In this document: positions 50,276 to 62,633 of the stretch, piece after piece
Position numbering within the stretch: the first letter of the stretch is position 1
Layout of the letters: every line of letters begins with the position of its first letter
DNA from: Sphagnum magellanicum
Lineage: Eukaryota > Streptophyta > Sphagnopsida > Sphagnales > Sphagnaceae
Direction of reading: 5' to 3'
Length of the DNA: 64,000 nucleotides
Assembly (NCBI GenBank): GCA_021904315.1
Contig: CM038919.1
Location: 22,237,666 to 22,301,665, forward strand
Notes under the pieces: model-generated
Seen by the model: only the letters and a program-made list of their open reading frames with translations
Told to the model about the DNA's origin: nothing
Database searches by the model: none
Program-made: the position numbers and the translations under genes

Positions 50276-51913
50276 CATTAGCTAGTGGTGGGGAGCTAGC
50301 TTGGCCATTCTATGGAGAGGAGCCGGAGTGGGAGAAGGGAGCTTGACTTTTACTCATGCAAAGGATCTGGTGTGGGGAGAAATCTTCAAAGGAAGTACCG
50401 TAGCAGCAGTAGTAAGCCAGGCACTACTAGTTAGAAGCAATTGTGAGGTAGTTTTGGCATGATTCAACAAATGTCAAGGTAAAGTCTTCTTTGAGGTGAC
50501 CAGTGACCACGTAGTGACGTGAGCAGGATCTTTCCCTAGGCTGGCGTAGCGACGAGAGAGTGGTGGGCCAACATCCTTGTAGCTAGCCAAGCCTACTACT
50601 GCACTATTAAGAACACATTTTAAAGCATTCTCCAGAACCAAAACTATTTCTTGCTGAAATTTGGTATACAAGACCTCTCTTATGTTGGCCACCAAACCCA
50701 AATTTCAAAATGTGCAAATATAATATGGATGTGGAAATCTGTGAACAATGATTAATTAATAGAATTTGATTTCACCATTTTTTCATTTAACCCATGATTG
50801 CACAATTCAATGCACTCCTGATCATGGACAACAAGACCCAACCGTTGCACACTTTATACTCTAGGTTTCAAGATTACTAGTTCATGTGCACAGAACCCAC
50901 ATGCTATTGTGCAGGGATAGGAAACACCAATGTGTAACATTAGGGTTTTTGTGTGCAAAGATAGGGTCCAACACTGTGTGGCAATAGGAGAATCGCAATG
51001 ATACATCCTTATATCCTAGTTTTCCCTCACCGAAACAAATTGAAAATTTGAAAATTTTGGATTTTCTCACATGGAAATTAAATTCACCAATAAAAAAACT
51101 GTGAGTGGTATGGGTTTCTATTTCAAGCAGGTGCATTTCGCCTTAGGAAGTTCATCAATTAACAAAGCAAATAGTGAAAGCATTCCGTACTTGGTAAAGA
51201 CTAGTTGTATAGTGACCCAATTATTAATTTCTTGGGTGGATATTATACAAGTTAGGCACTTTCACTTGGAATTGTTCAAAAAATTAAGCATTTTTCTCTT
51301 ACCAAAACCAGATGATTACAAACCTGCCAAAATTTATGGCCAAAGCTGCCCTTGAGGTAGGGTATCTCATTCATTCATAAATGGGATTCTAAATGGTGAA
51401 TTGTGGCCATTGCCTGCTGGTACAAAGCGTGCATGTTGAGGACCAATCTACATTGGTAACTGGTTTTGGTATTCTATTCAGTGTTTTTTTTTCTATTTTG
51501 TTAAGTAGCAATAGTGGCAACCCTCCTGAGACAGATTTCAACTTCATTGGCGACAGTTTTGTATAGGAATGCCCTGAGTCAGTCATGAGTGGAGGCTGTT
51601 CCTCTAAATAAAGAAACTGGTACATCTCTTTCATTCTCACACTCATTTCATGGGAAAGCCTGCATTACATGAGAAAGAGTGCATTACACTCCGCTGAAAT
51701 GCCCTGTCACTGTTTAAGGGGATGCAATATTCAGGCCTGGTGCTTTAGAAGTGTAGGTTAAAGGCCTGGGATGGGGGCATTCTCGAAATAAGGGTCCTAG
51801 AACAAGGTGAGAGCCAAGTCCAGCCCTGCATTATATCCCCCACCCGTGGACTTTATTGCAAAGCATGAGGCAAAATTTATCATGAACCAAACCTTAGTAG
51901 ATCACAACGTGGA
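50276..51913. other. Gene-free, less AT-rich stretch
   Basis: Base composition is visibly more balanced than in the neighbours. Minus frames 50701-50474 and 51646-51389 are open but carry no recognised domain and no clear splice context. Likely old transposon sequence. Confidence 0.35.
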
Positions 51914-52063
51914 GGAGTGAGAGAGATATTATTCCTACTCCTCAATCATGGGAGGGAAATTATGCCTACTTACATGTGTAGGGAGAGAAATTATGTTTGC
52001 TTACAGATGTAAGTAGGCATAATTTCCCTCCCGCTACTGAGGAGTAGGCATAACATCCCTCCC
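51914..52063. repeat. Long imperfect hairpin, about 60-bp arms
   Basis: The left arm has TTCCTACTCCTCA then GGGAGGGAAATTATGCCTAC. The right arm has GTAGGCATAATTTCCCTCCC then TGAGGAGTAGGCATAA. The loop includes a third copy of the GGGAGAGAAATTATG unit. A foldback element or MITE is likely; a small-RNA precursor is possible but untested. Confidence 0.7.
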
Positions 52064-52300
52064 AGCTTCTAGGAGGCTTTACACGTACAGGACAATTCAA
52101 AGTGTTGCCAGTACATACACCTGTCCTGACACTCTCCCCCCAAAAAATTTAATTGGTCAAATTTGGTGACTTATTTTTCACGAAAAGGTAATTCAAAATT
52201 TTGAGTCAGGGTCCCGCATTTGGGGATTTTTCGCCCAGAAAACAAAAGACGTCCTATTGGAGAATCTTTTTGGCTTTTTCCGTAGATTGGATGGGCAGCC
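52064..52300. other. Junction region left of duplication block B
   Basis: Contains CCCCCCAAAAAATTTAATTGG and GGATGGGCAGCC just before the block starts. The GGATGGGC piece may be a remnant of the repeat that precedes block A. No gene. Confidence 0.35.
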
Positions 52301-52474
52301 ATTAGCGGGTTCCACTTTTTGTACTGTCAGTTCCAACTACGATATAAATGAACTGCTCCTGTGATGAGAGTTAAACGTGAGGAATGCAGGTTACCCATTC
52401 GTAGAACTGGTAATACCCATTCTCACCTCAGGGAATACCCCTGGCTTTACTGCTCTTATCAGATGCCCTACCTT

Positions 52475-52755
52475 AGAGCATCTCCACCCCACACTAGCAA
52501 ACGACTCCTTTTTTTAGAGTAGAATACTGTTTAATGATCACTGTCCCCGCCCACAAATGTCATAAAAGTCCCTTTAAACACTCAAAGACCATTTACGTCT
52601 CTACATCTGGATGAGTAATAGTTACTGTCCAAATCCATAGTAGAAAAAAGCTTTTAAAGGGGTTAAATTGATCACTGAAGAATGGACCATCAATACCAGA
52701 GAGCAGCAAGATTTAATGAAAAGAGGTGTTTGCCAGTGTGGGGTGGAGATACTCT
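52475..52755. mobile_element. MITE with GAGCATCTCCACC ends, copy in block B
   Basis: Orthologous to the element at 20521-20803. The right end has one substitution (GGTGGAGATACTCT) and one A is missing at the left flank. Confidence 0.7.
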
Positions 52756-53759
52756 TAATATGCAAAGAAAATTTCAAATTTAGTCTTTGTATTTCAAATC
52801 GCCTCCACTGGCAAAAAATTCCTGTTTACAATTTCAGGGATCTTACAAAAGTGTTAAGGTAAAAATTTTGAGAAAAAATACCTTACACTTTTGTACAGAA
52901 ACAATGTCACAAGGCCAGCAGTCTGCTCAAAATCCTTGAAAGGTCTAAAGATAGACCATTACCCTATACCTAATAATCAAACATATGTCAAAAACCAACA
53001 ATTTGGGGCTTCTTGAGCGATAAAGAACATGCAACCAAAAAAATAAAATGTAACACACCCTTGGGTGAACCATCACCTCCACTTGTAAAAACCCCAAAAT
53101 CCATTTAAATTGCTTCTAAATAGTATAGATCCCGCTGATAGACCTAAATGGGGGTTCATGAGTCCGAGTCTAACATTTCTTGGGTTTAATGTGGCCATTA
53201 AGAGACCTCACTCACGAAAGTGAAGCTACCAGGTTTTTTTTTTTTTGGGTAGTGTAGCAGAGTGGCGAGCCCTCCAGACAAATTTTGAGTTAATTTCTAA
53301 TAGTTTTTAATTGATGCAGGACGATTAAAACTGTAACCAGTAGACAAATCTGGGACCAGGCTCTCGCCCAAAAAAGTTTTAAAATGGGCCAAAGTTGGGG
53401 ACATGTTTTTTAAATAAAGGGGAATTTTCACAAAGGATTTGAATTAGTGGCCCCTTTGGCCAATAAAATTTTTTTGCCTAAAAAATGACCAGAAGGTACC
53501 AGTACTCTTGGGTTCTTCTTTGCACACTTGGGCATGTACTAATAACCCACATGTGTAAAAGTAAGTACGTGGATAAATTTATGCACGACATACGCTCTTC
53601 ACGGGGGTATGCCAACAAATTCATTGTAGCCCACCCGCTAGCCACCATGACTTGGGCTTGATACTTTATGACATAAAGACTACGAAATGGAAGTGCAAAC
53701 CAGTCTGTCCATCGCCAAAAGAGATTGGAAGGCATCCCAGACTATCCACGACATCCGTG

Positions 53760-56700
53760 ATGGCGGCACTCCTGCATTGGACTCCCATGATCCTCAACCA
53801 TGCACACACTAATGGGCTAACTGTTTGCATGCGTCGCAGGAACCTGCTACAAACTTTGGAGTTGCGCAACTCCTCATCGCGCGCTTCTCAATTGAAAGCG
53901 TTTAGCAGATTTAACGGCAAGAGAGCAGCCCCCAGTTCAAGTGCAAGTTCTTCTGTTATTTTGGCAACAAGTAACATTCACGCTCACGGCTTGCAGGTAC
54001 AGTACTCAATTCCTTTGATCGTGAGAGTCGAGAACATGTCATCCTCCCGACGCACAGATCTAGGCAAATACAAGATTTGATGTAAGACTACATTATTGCA
54101 ACAAATATTCTTTTGTTTTTATATGACTTTTATTATAAATTCTTCATACCGCAACAGAAAGAAGACATCATTAGTATTCACCAAGTGTTCATATGTTAAC
54201 TACGTCTTCACTTGATTACTCCTTTGCTTCCCAACCCTTTCCTTTGCAGTCCTTCGCCAAGTGATTAAGTGGTACTGTTTATGATAGTGTTGCCATCGAG
54301 CAATATTAACATTTTCAAACTCATTTGAACTTGCTTGATCAATTCATTGCACATCACTAACCCAAGTTCCAAAACCTTTTTTTTGTGATGTAGACAATCC
54401 ATGATACTCATATGGATGACAACACCTCTAACAGGTAATATGGTATTTCAATGCTTGAATTATGCCTTGCTATAGGGTATAATCGAATGAAAAATGTATC
54501 AAAATTGTTTTGCACTCTTAGATTATGAAGATGCGAAGTAATGATCTTTCAATATTCGCATCCTTGGCCTAGAAATAGTCACCAATTTATTCAAGTTTTT
54601 GATCTTGCAATAGATTGGGGATTGGACAAGCACAAACAGACCACAATATGGAGGAGGTGCAACAACGACAACATGCCGCTTTGGACTTTGTTGTTCCTGA
54701 TTTCATTCCCCTTGTTCCTTTCAAGATGAATCCAAGTTTCGAGGAAGCTAACAAAGAAGCCCTTAAATGGGCTGTCAACAAATATGAATCTTTCATGAAT
54801 CCTGAAAATTTCCAAATTTTATTCTGTCAAGAAAACCCTCATTACCTAGCTGGAGGAGTCTATCCGGATGCCCCAATTTCTCGTCTTGTCTTTGCAATGG
54901 AATTTGTTGCATGGGGTTACGTTTTCGATGATCAAAGTCTTGTAGGTCAAAAATGTTCCTTGGAAGAGTTGATTCAAATGCAACTGGATATCCAAGTAGT
55001 GATAATGGCAGCGTATCCGCAAGACAAAAGTCTACAAGATAATTTGGTAAAATGTGTCAGTAATGAGCTTGGGCGCTTTGAATTCGCTAAGGATTTTGTT
55101 GAGAAAGTAGTTGCACAAACTACTACGAAACATCTACTTGGATCAGGTATGTGAACCCTTGTTACAAGTATAAGTCAGATAATACATTTGCAAATTCAAC
55201 AAAAATAATTTTTTTTTTTTTTGGGAAGTTTTGAAACTGAACACATGCAAAAGTTTTTTTGGAAGATGTGTGGGCAAGTGGGGGCATTCTAAGAACATAT
55301 TGGGAGTATTAAAAAATATATATATATTGAGGAAAAATGAGAAAAAATGAACCACTAGATATTAATAAGGATTATTTGATCATCTAAACAAAGTATGGAT
55401 TTTTCAATGGTTTGAATGTAAAGGTGTGTTGAAACTGTTAACAGAATATGATAAGCACATATCTCCAATTGCTTTAGCATTTCAAGACTTGTGGATAAGG
55501 GCAATTGCACTAATGCCAAAAGAATGGAGCCTTCGGTTTGGAAAATTAATGCAAGAAAGTATCTTCGCCGGTTTTTTGGAATCACATAATCTACACCATG
55601 GCACTTGTCCTTCAATTTCTTCTTACATCCTAGAAAGGAGGAAAAGTGGAGCGGGTCTCCCATTTCTTGTATGTATTATGTACCCAAGATTTTCTAATGT
55701 TTTCGTAAATTTCTAATTATGATTGATTAAAAGACTTTGCTTTGAACAAAATTTGAATATGATATGGTGTACATGATCAGTGCCTAGAATTTGTCAAATC
55801 ATTGTGTTGGCTCAAAACTTCTAGTTGATGTCTTTGGTAAAAAACATTTATAACAAAAACAAAAGACAAAACAATTCAATTGAAATAACCTTTTGAGGTA
55901 GAGTCGAATGTTGAACACTTCCAACGAATCATGATCAAGATTTATAATTTCATTTGGAATTGATAATTTGTTGGATTTTGATGGCAGGTTCTTCAAGAAC
56001 TTCTCCAAGATGTATTTCTCCCAGATTCAATATATCATAGCCTACCCATGCAACGTCTCCTTTATGCTACAATTGATGTACTTTGTTGGGACAATGATAT
56101 TTGGTCACTTCCAAAGGTGATAATTCTGCTCACCAATCTATTCGATGTAATTAACATCCTTGCTTTCAATAAGAGTCATAGGTAGAAATTGTTGCCCAAA
56201 ATGGTTCAATTTGAGAAGAACCCTTAATTATTATTGTTATAAGAAGATCACGTTAGTACCAATATATGGCCTAAGGTATATAAAAAACTTAAGGACCATG
56301 TTATAACTTTGCTTAATTAGGACTGAATTTATTTATTTTTAATTCCATAAGTAACAAGGAGCTCATGGCCATGTGGCAAGTTTATTATACTAAATACATT
56401 TGAAATAGGAAAATGTTTTTTTTAAATGAGCTTATAGTTCATGATAACACTTGGTGAACATTCCTCAAATTGTGGGAATAAATGAAATCTACATTGTTCT
56501 GTAATATATACCTTGTAATAGAGACAATAAATTCATGAGTTCCAAATATAGTCCAAGGTCCTAGACATCTTTAATTTCCTAACATTTTAATATTAATTAA
56601 TGTGGAGAACAATTGATTCACACAGGAATTGGTAGCTGGAGAAGTGGCAAATTTGGTGTTCTTGATTAGCAAAGAAGAGGGGTGTTCCTACAACAAGGCT

Positions 56701-56907
56701 GCAAAGATTGTGACTCAAATGATGGTGGATAAGTGCAAAGAGATGCAACTTGCAGCTATAGAACTAAAGGAATATTGAAAAATTCATGAATTAACAACTA
56801 CGCAAAAAGCTGCAATTGAACATTACATCTCATGTTGCAACCATTGGGTTAGTGGATCGCATACGTTTCATTCCCAAAGTCGTTGGTTCCAAGTGGTGCA
56901 TGCATAG
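53760..56907 (+). pseudogene. MTPSL terpene synthase copy B, truncated by a stop codon
   Basis: Exons match copy A one for one: 53760-53996, 54394-54434 (41 nt), 54614-55146, 55424-55668, 55988-56116 and 56626-56907. All splice sites and phases are kept. The metal motifs survive (VFDDQSLV; NDIWSLPK|E). A TGC codon of copy A is TGA here at 56776-56778, ending the protein at 445 residues and removing the last 43, which hold the C-terminal helices and the HW...F segment near the active-site lid. The old stop at 56905 is still in frame. The TATA box (CATAAAG at 53672) and G-box (TACGTG at 53576) of copy A are both altered. In exon 1 four of five changes are non-synonymous. A truncated but folded protein is not ruled out, but loss of function is the simpler reading. 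Confidence 0.85.
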
Positions 56908-57544
56908 CTGATGGATGATTCTATCCACACAAATACATGTATTTAAAACATATACAAATATAACAATATTTACATAATACCTTTAAGATTTTCAATATAA
57001 AGGAAAGTTGTGGATGTAGAGTGAAATCCATTATAAGGAATTTATCAAAATTTAAACTACTTTAATTACCAAACATAGATTAAAGGTGGAATTGCATTAG
57101 ATGGTTGAAAATGCAAGTAGGACTATTCAAGTAAATTTCTTTATTTGGATTAATTACACTTGTCCAAAACTTATTATTTGTAAGTAAATTGAAATGGATA
57201 TATGTGTTGCCTTGAATGAATTTTGAATTAAGTCATTAAGTTGCAAAGAAAATTGGGTGCCCACATTTAAATCCATTTTCCATGGGTAGCTCATGTTGCT
57301 TCTTTTGGTGACCTTACATGAAGAACTGTTGATGTGGGCTTACAAATTGTATGTGAATTAAGTGCAATTGTGTGTGAAAATTTTGTAATGTTTGTTAGTA
57401 GGTAAAGAGCAAATCAGAATAAAATTTGTCCCTACCATTTAGCGATCATTTTGGTGTTAAAAATAATTTGAAAAAAAAACACACAAAGAACTATTGAAAG
57501 TGGTTTGGTTTTATTTGAGAGCATTTCTTTTTGTAGATGTCAAA

Positions 57545-57795
57545 ATTCATAAAAGGAAATATTGTTTTTTGAAAATTTGGATTTCTAAGATTCTTGGAAA
57601 TAGAAGATGTCAAAGGTCTAAGTGGTGAAGACTATAAGGGATGAAGCAGGAAGCATAAAAAAAAGTCGAAGGAAATTGAACATTGACAAAATGATATGAA
57701 TTAGATGGTGATTTGAAATCTAAAAGGTAGATGGATCAAAAAGTCAGGTGACAAAACATGAATTCAAATTTTGAAGAAAATTGAAATGTAAAACA
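57545..57795 (+). repeat. 250-bp segment, inverted relative to 25530-25780
   Basis: Same sequence as the piece beyond block A, on the opposite strand. It is separated from block B by about 80 bases with an AAAAAAAAAC run and a short unmatched stretch. No gene. Confidence 0.85.
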
Positions 57796-60700
57796 AAAAT
57801 TATATGAATTGTCAAACATGGTATACTTTTGAAACTAAGAAGTTTACGAACAAAAGAATGACCCATATGACATTGGGTGTCTTTAATCAAAATTGGAGTG
57901 AGAAATAAGTTTTGACTAGGGGTTTGTAAAAACACCTTGGTTACAAAAGGTGATCTCCAATGAGGGGAATTCAACTTGATGTATACCCAAGTGAAAAGGT
58001 TATCAATGTTTTCAAGTGCCATCCATAGTTTAAGAACATTGGGAAGAGAGAAATATAGGGGACGAATTATTGGTGGTGGACCTTGGAAATTTTTCGAGTC
58101 TAGAATCTATGAACATATGGAGGAGTGATTACAACACGCACACAAAATTTCCATTTGTGTACTAGTTAGCACCACTAGAGTACCATAAGCTATTAGAAGA
58201 TTGGGAGGTCTAGAAGATAATTACGATCCCAACATCTCAAATTGGGCAAATGTGAAATACCCAAGAATGCTTATGTATGATGATGCACATGTGAATGTTA
58301 TAGAGGAAGCTACAAAACAAGTGGTTAGTAGAACATGTAGTTAGTTGGAATATAAGTAATTAAACATGCTACCTTTTTTTTTAAAAATAAACTATTAATG
58401 TTTACACCGATTAATGATTGTTTAAATGATCCATTTCGACTGTTTAAGTTTGAATTAATTTGATAATGATTAGGAGGACTTCAAATTTTTATTATCACCA
58501 AAAATCACTAGATCGTGTTATCATTTTACCATTTGATCACTTTGTTTTCTTTCTATTTTGACAAATGAAGTGATTATCTTTTTCAATTCTGTTTTTCTTG
58601 AAGATGTTGTAATTTGAGTACATGTTGAAAAAATTATAGATAGATTTTTTATTTCCATATGTACCTATTGTTGTTTTCAAACAAGTTGTTGAGAAAGTTA
58701 GAAGCTAAAAATTGATAAGAATGGAAAAACCTATTAACAAGATGAATTAAAAAATTTCAATTTCTAGATGGTGGAGATTAAACCTTAGTCCATTGGATGG
58801 TTAAAAAATTTCAACTAAAATGTTTTTGGGCATTACTTGAAAAATTTGATCACCAACTTTCGGTCACCACAATCAATGACCAAAATTTTCCAATTACCCA
58901 ATTTGGTGACTAAAAGTTTTCAGTCACCCAAGTTGGCAATCGAAATTTTTGGGCATCAACAATTTATTTTTCAATCTTTGGATCAATGGTCATTGTTGAT
59001 TAAACAACTAAAAATTTTCGGGGAACTCCCAATGTTTTCGGTCATATTGAAAATTTTGATTGTTATCTATGGTGATCAAAAGTTAGTGACCAAAAAGTTG
59101 CATTTGAGTTATTTCACACTGAATGGAAACAACTCAAATGCAACGGTGAGTGATGAGTGTCTAATGTCAAATTACTTGTGGTAAAAGATCTATGGTATGA
59201 AGAATATCACATTAACAAGCCCAACTATCTATGCACTAGTTATAAATGTGGCAACTCCTATTGCATCTCAACATGTCTTTTAGGACAACCAAAATTGTTT
59301 TGTGTTGTTTATTATTGTGGTTTGCACAATTTTTTTCTTAGAATTTGCTTATGGTCATTACCAATTGTTATTATTAATGGATGAGATTTTGGACATGATA
59401 AAAACATCATAGAGGCTTAGAGTTGTTTTCTACCATTATCTCTAGCTTTCTTAATTTGTCGACTTTGTACATATGTGTTTGTGTTTTGTGCCTTTCTGTT
59501 GTCATCTATTTCCTAAGATGAACTGCTCTTGTAATGTAAAAAAATTCAACATTTACTTTAAACTATGAAGTGTGTTGTAATGCTTGGCAAGATGGTTTTA
59601 CTACAAATTTGGGCACTAGACAATAATAACATTTGTTAATGCAATATAACTTCCACTTTCCCTATTTATTGTGAGTGTAGGGGGTGTTGAGTTCATTAAG
59701 ATGGAGGTATATTTTCTTATTTGAGAAATAAATATTAACATGCTTGAAATTGAACTTCATAAATGGTGTCATTCCTACTAGCAAAGATTCTATTTGGTAC
59801 TTATTTTTTAACCTTATTTGTTATCTCATAGATCACAATTGAGTTCATTACAAACCAAATCATTTTTACAACTACTTATTTCAAAATGCATCATGATCTT
59901 CACAAGCTTGGGCATCAGGGTCAATGAAGATGAGCCTTTTACATTGATTACTTTGGTATTACTTGGTTATATTTGTCATTTTGTTTAGCTTTTAAGCTAT
60001 GAAGCATAAGAGACATTAACTATTAGCATGTTTATAGTACAATTATGAAATTTGTCATGGACGTGAAAAGAAGTGACTTCATTTGGATTTAGTGGTTCCT
60101 TTGTGGCAAATGTTCCTTATTTCAAAGCCATAGGATAATAGACCCGTCCCCCAAAAACCCTCCAAAATAAATGAAAGTAGGAAGCACATGTTATATAACT
60201 AATCCTAACGAGTATTTGGTTGGCAAAATTTTCCTATTTGACAATGCATAATTGGGAAATATCAAAATAAAATCAAAATTGAAGGGTTTATTTTTAAATA
60301 TAAATTTTTTTAAAGGGTGGGGTTGCATTTGGGTGGTTTTAAGATATCCCGTTTTATTGATTTATTTATTTATTTTAGGACTTGTGGGTTTGCTTAGGGT
60401 AGGTGGCTTCCCAATGGAGGCCTTACCTCCTTTGGCTTTTGGGGCTCCACATGTTTATAGTTTGGGCATGGTTCTTTGGGCGCATGCCTAGTGTATATTT
60501 TCTTCATCCCTTGAAGTAGAGCGGGGTTCAACACAACATCCTTTATCCTAGCTACGACATTGCATTTTTATAACATGGCATGGCTCGTCACCAAGGCATT
60601 GTTAAGGTTTTTGTTAAGCCCACCTGGTGAATTCCTAGGTGTTTTTTGGGTACGTGATTGAAAATCAGTACATGCTTGAACACTTCAAGTCTGTTAGTGG

Positions 60701-61086
60701 TTAATGACACATAACCACTTTAAAACATGGGGAACATAATTAGGCAAATAACCTACCACTTCCTTTTTGAGACAAAAACAAATAAGTTGTAATAAACAAC
60801 TTTGTAACATCTACAAAGTTGGCATTCAAAACAACAAGTAGCAAAGACAACTTCAACACAACATAACAAATATTCCTTGAGCAAAAACAAAATTCTCTTT
60901 CATTACAAGAACTTCATAGTGCAAAAATTACATTATAGTTGCATGAGAAATAAGGATTAGAAAAAAGACCCTTTGAACCTCCTTCAAGGAAGACTTGAAA
61001 CCCGTAAGAAAACAATGGGGGTCCTAAGAAAAATGAAAATCCGTAGAAATCCTCCTAAACTCCAAGTTACCCAACCTTATCCTACT
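57796..61086. other. Gene-free stretch with a short GGTGACCAAAATTTT-type tandem
   Basis: About 58850-59100 has degenerate units of 25-35 bp built on GGTCACC and AAAATTTTCGG; the open frame 58837-59184 arises from it. 58180-58330 has a weak coding look (IRRLGGLEDNYDPN) but stops flank it. 60252-60491 is open for 79 codons without recognisable domains. Nothing else is supported. Confidence 0.4.
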
Positions 61087-61399
61087 GTTGAGAATTCAAG
61101 CTCAACTAGTTAGGTTTCATTAATTATTGGAGTAGGAAAATAACTAGGTTACTTTCACAAGGTTGAATTATTTTCGTTACTTATTTTAGTTTGGTTATTT
61201 GTGGTTTGGTCTTGTAGTTAAATACCTTGGTGTTGATGGTTTGTTTCTCTTTTTCTTCATTACACAAGTTTGTGTATTTCTTGTGACAAGAACCTTGGAG
61301 AGTTCTTGATGTTGTGTTTTGTGTTGTGAGCATTATGTTGTAGTTTCCTTTCAATAAAGATTTATGTTTGCACTTGAGTAGATCTCCTATTTGTTAACA
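61087..61399 (+). repeat. 5' LTR of a Ty1/Copia retrotransposon, 313 bp
   Basis: Begins TGTTGAGAATTC and ends TTTGTTAACA, the TG...CA layout of LTRs. It contains a TTTCAATAAAGATT polyadenylation-type signal near the end. It is followed within a few bases by CATCAGAGCTTAGG, resembling the initiator-Met tRNA primer site (TATCAGAGC) used by plant Copia elements. The 3' LTR lies outside the window. Confidence 0.75.
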
Positions 61400-62633
61400 C
61401 CTACATCAGAGCTTAGGTTGTTTGGTGAGAAAGTTGAAAGAGGTCTAGAGCTAGAAAGTCTCTAGAACTAAAGCTTGAGAGCCTCTAGTAATATCATAGG
61501 AGTTTGTCAAGTGCAAAAGAGAAAAAGGGAAAGGAAAGAAGTGAAGAGAAAGAAAAGAAAAGAAAAGAGGTGAGAGGATATCAACATATCAAAGTTGTGG
61601 AAGTTAGATCTTTAAACCTAGATCTAGATCTACTGTGAAAAGATTTTAAAGTGAAACTTGGAGGGATTTTAGAAGACTATAAGACGCTTCTATTCTCAAA
61701 TTTTCAAAAGAAAAAGATATGTTTTGTGAGAGTTATGAGCTTTTGAAGACTCTGTGCCAGATCTGGTTTTTTGGTCATATCTCCTTTGTTTGAGCTTTTT
61801 TGGATCTGCAGCTTTGGGATCTTATAGATCATATAGGAATACATGTGTGATAGAAATTTCATGTCATTTGGATTTATATTGAGAGAGATCCAAGCATCTA
61901 AAGTTTCAGTCTCAGTTTTGAAGTCAGTTTCTTTTGAAAGTGATATCTCTTTGTAGTCATCATTAATAGAGCTGAAATTTTGAGCAGATATAGAAGACAT
62001 ATATTTTATGTGTCTCCCAAAATCTCAAGGATTTTGGAGTTGTTGAGAGCAAGTTGTAAGTCATTTTGTGTTTAGGTCCCAATTTGAGGTGACTTCAAAG
62101 AAGTAGCAAGATCTCCCATTTTATGAAGTTAAATGAACTGAAATTTTGAGAGAAGTTAGTAGACATAGTTGTTCATGTTTCACCAGATTTCAGAACGATT
62201 GAAGGTCATATGTGTGTGGAGTAGTTTTGCAAAGTTGTTGTGACAAAAGTTGTTTTGAGAAGACATCAAAACAAAGTTTTGAAGTGGAGCAAATACATTT
62301 TGGGAGAACTTGAAGGAAGGAGTTTGGAAATTGGGAAGCGCAAATACATTATCAAGACCTTCGTACAAAAGTGTGGTATGTAATCATGTACTTAATACCA
62401 TACGAAATATTATACGAGATACGTACCTATACGTAAAACTTATGTATAGTATAGAATTTCGTATAATACTCAAGACATACATACATATGCAAGGTCCATA
62501 TGGTTCAGCCCTAACCCTAACCCTAATCCTAGAAACCTAAGGAAGGAAAACCCTAACCCTAACCCTAGAAACCCAAGGAAAGAATTAAAATCATTGTGAA
62601 ACCTCAAGAAGACATTGAGTGGTGCCTTGAGAG
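61400..62633 (+). other. Leader of the Copia element
   Basis: Untranslated, purine-rich DNA between the primer site and gag. Near its end are two short blocks of CCCTAA repeats (62509-62526 and 62551-62568) separated by CCTAGAAACCTAAGG, which itself recurs as CCTAGAAACCCAAGG. A small dyad lies at 62400-62466 (ACGAAATATTATACGA versus TCGTATAATACT). Confidence 0.65.

Larger units (their letters stand above)
52301..57462 (+). repeat. 5.2-kb segmental duplication, copy B (contains the broken MTPSL gene)
   Basis: Direct-orientation partner of 20344-25500, about 32 kb away. It matches through the MITE, promoter, six exons, five introns and 3' flank. In exon 1 I count five substitutions in 237 bases; the introns and 3' flank carry more substitutions and small indels. 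Confidence 0.95.

Noticed and set aside
62509-62568. A true telomere or chromosome end
   Set aside because: Only a few units, interrupted, and embedded in a retrotransposon leader followed directly by gag.
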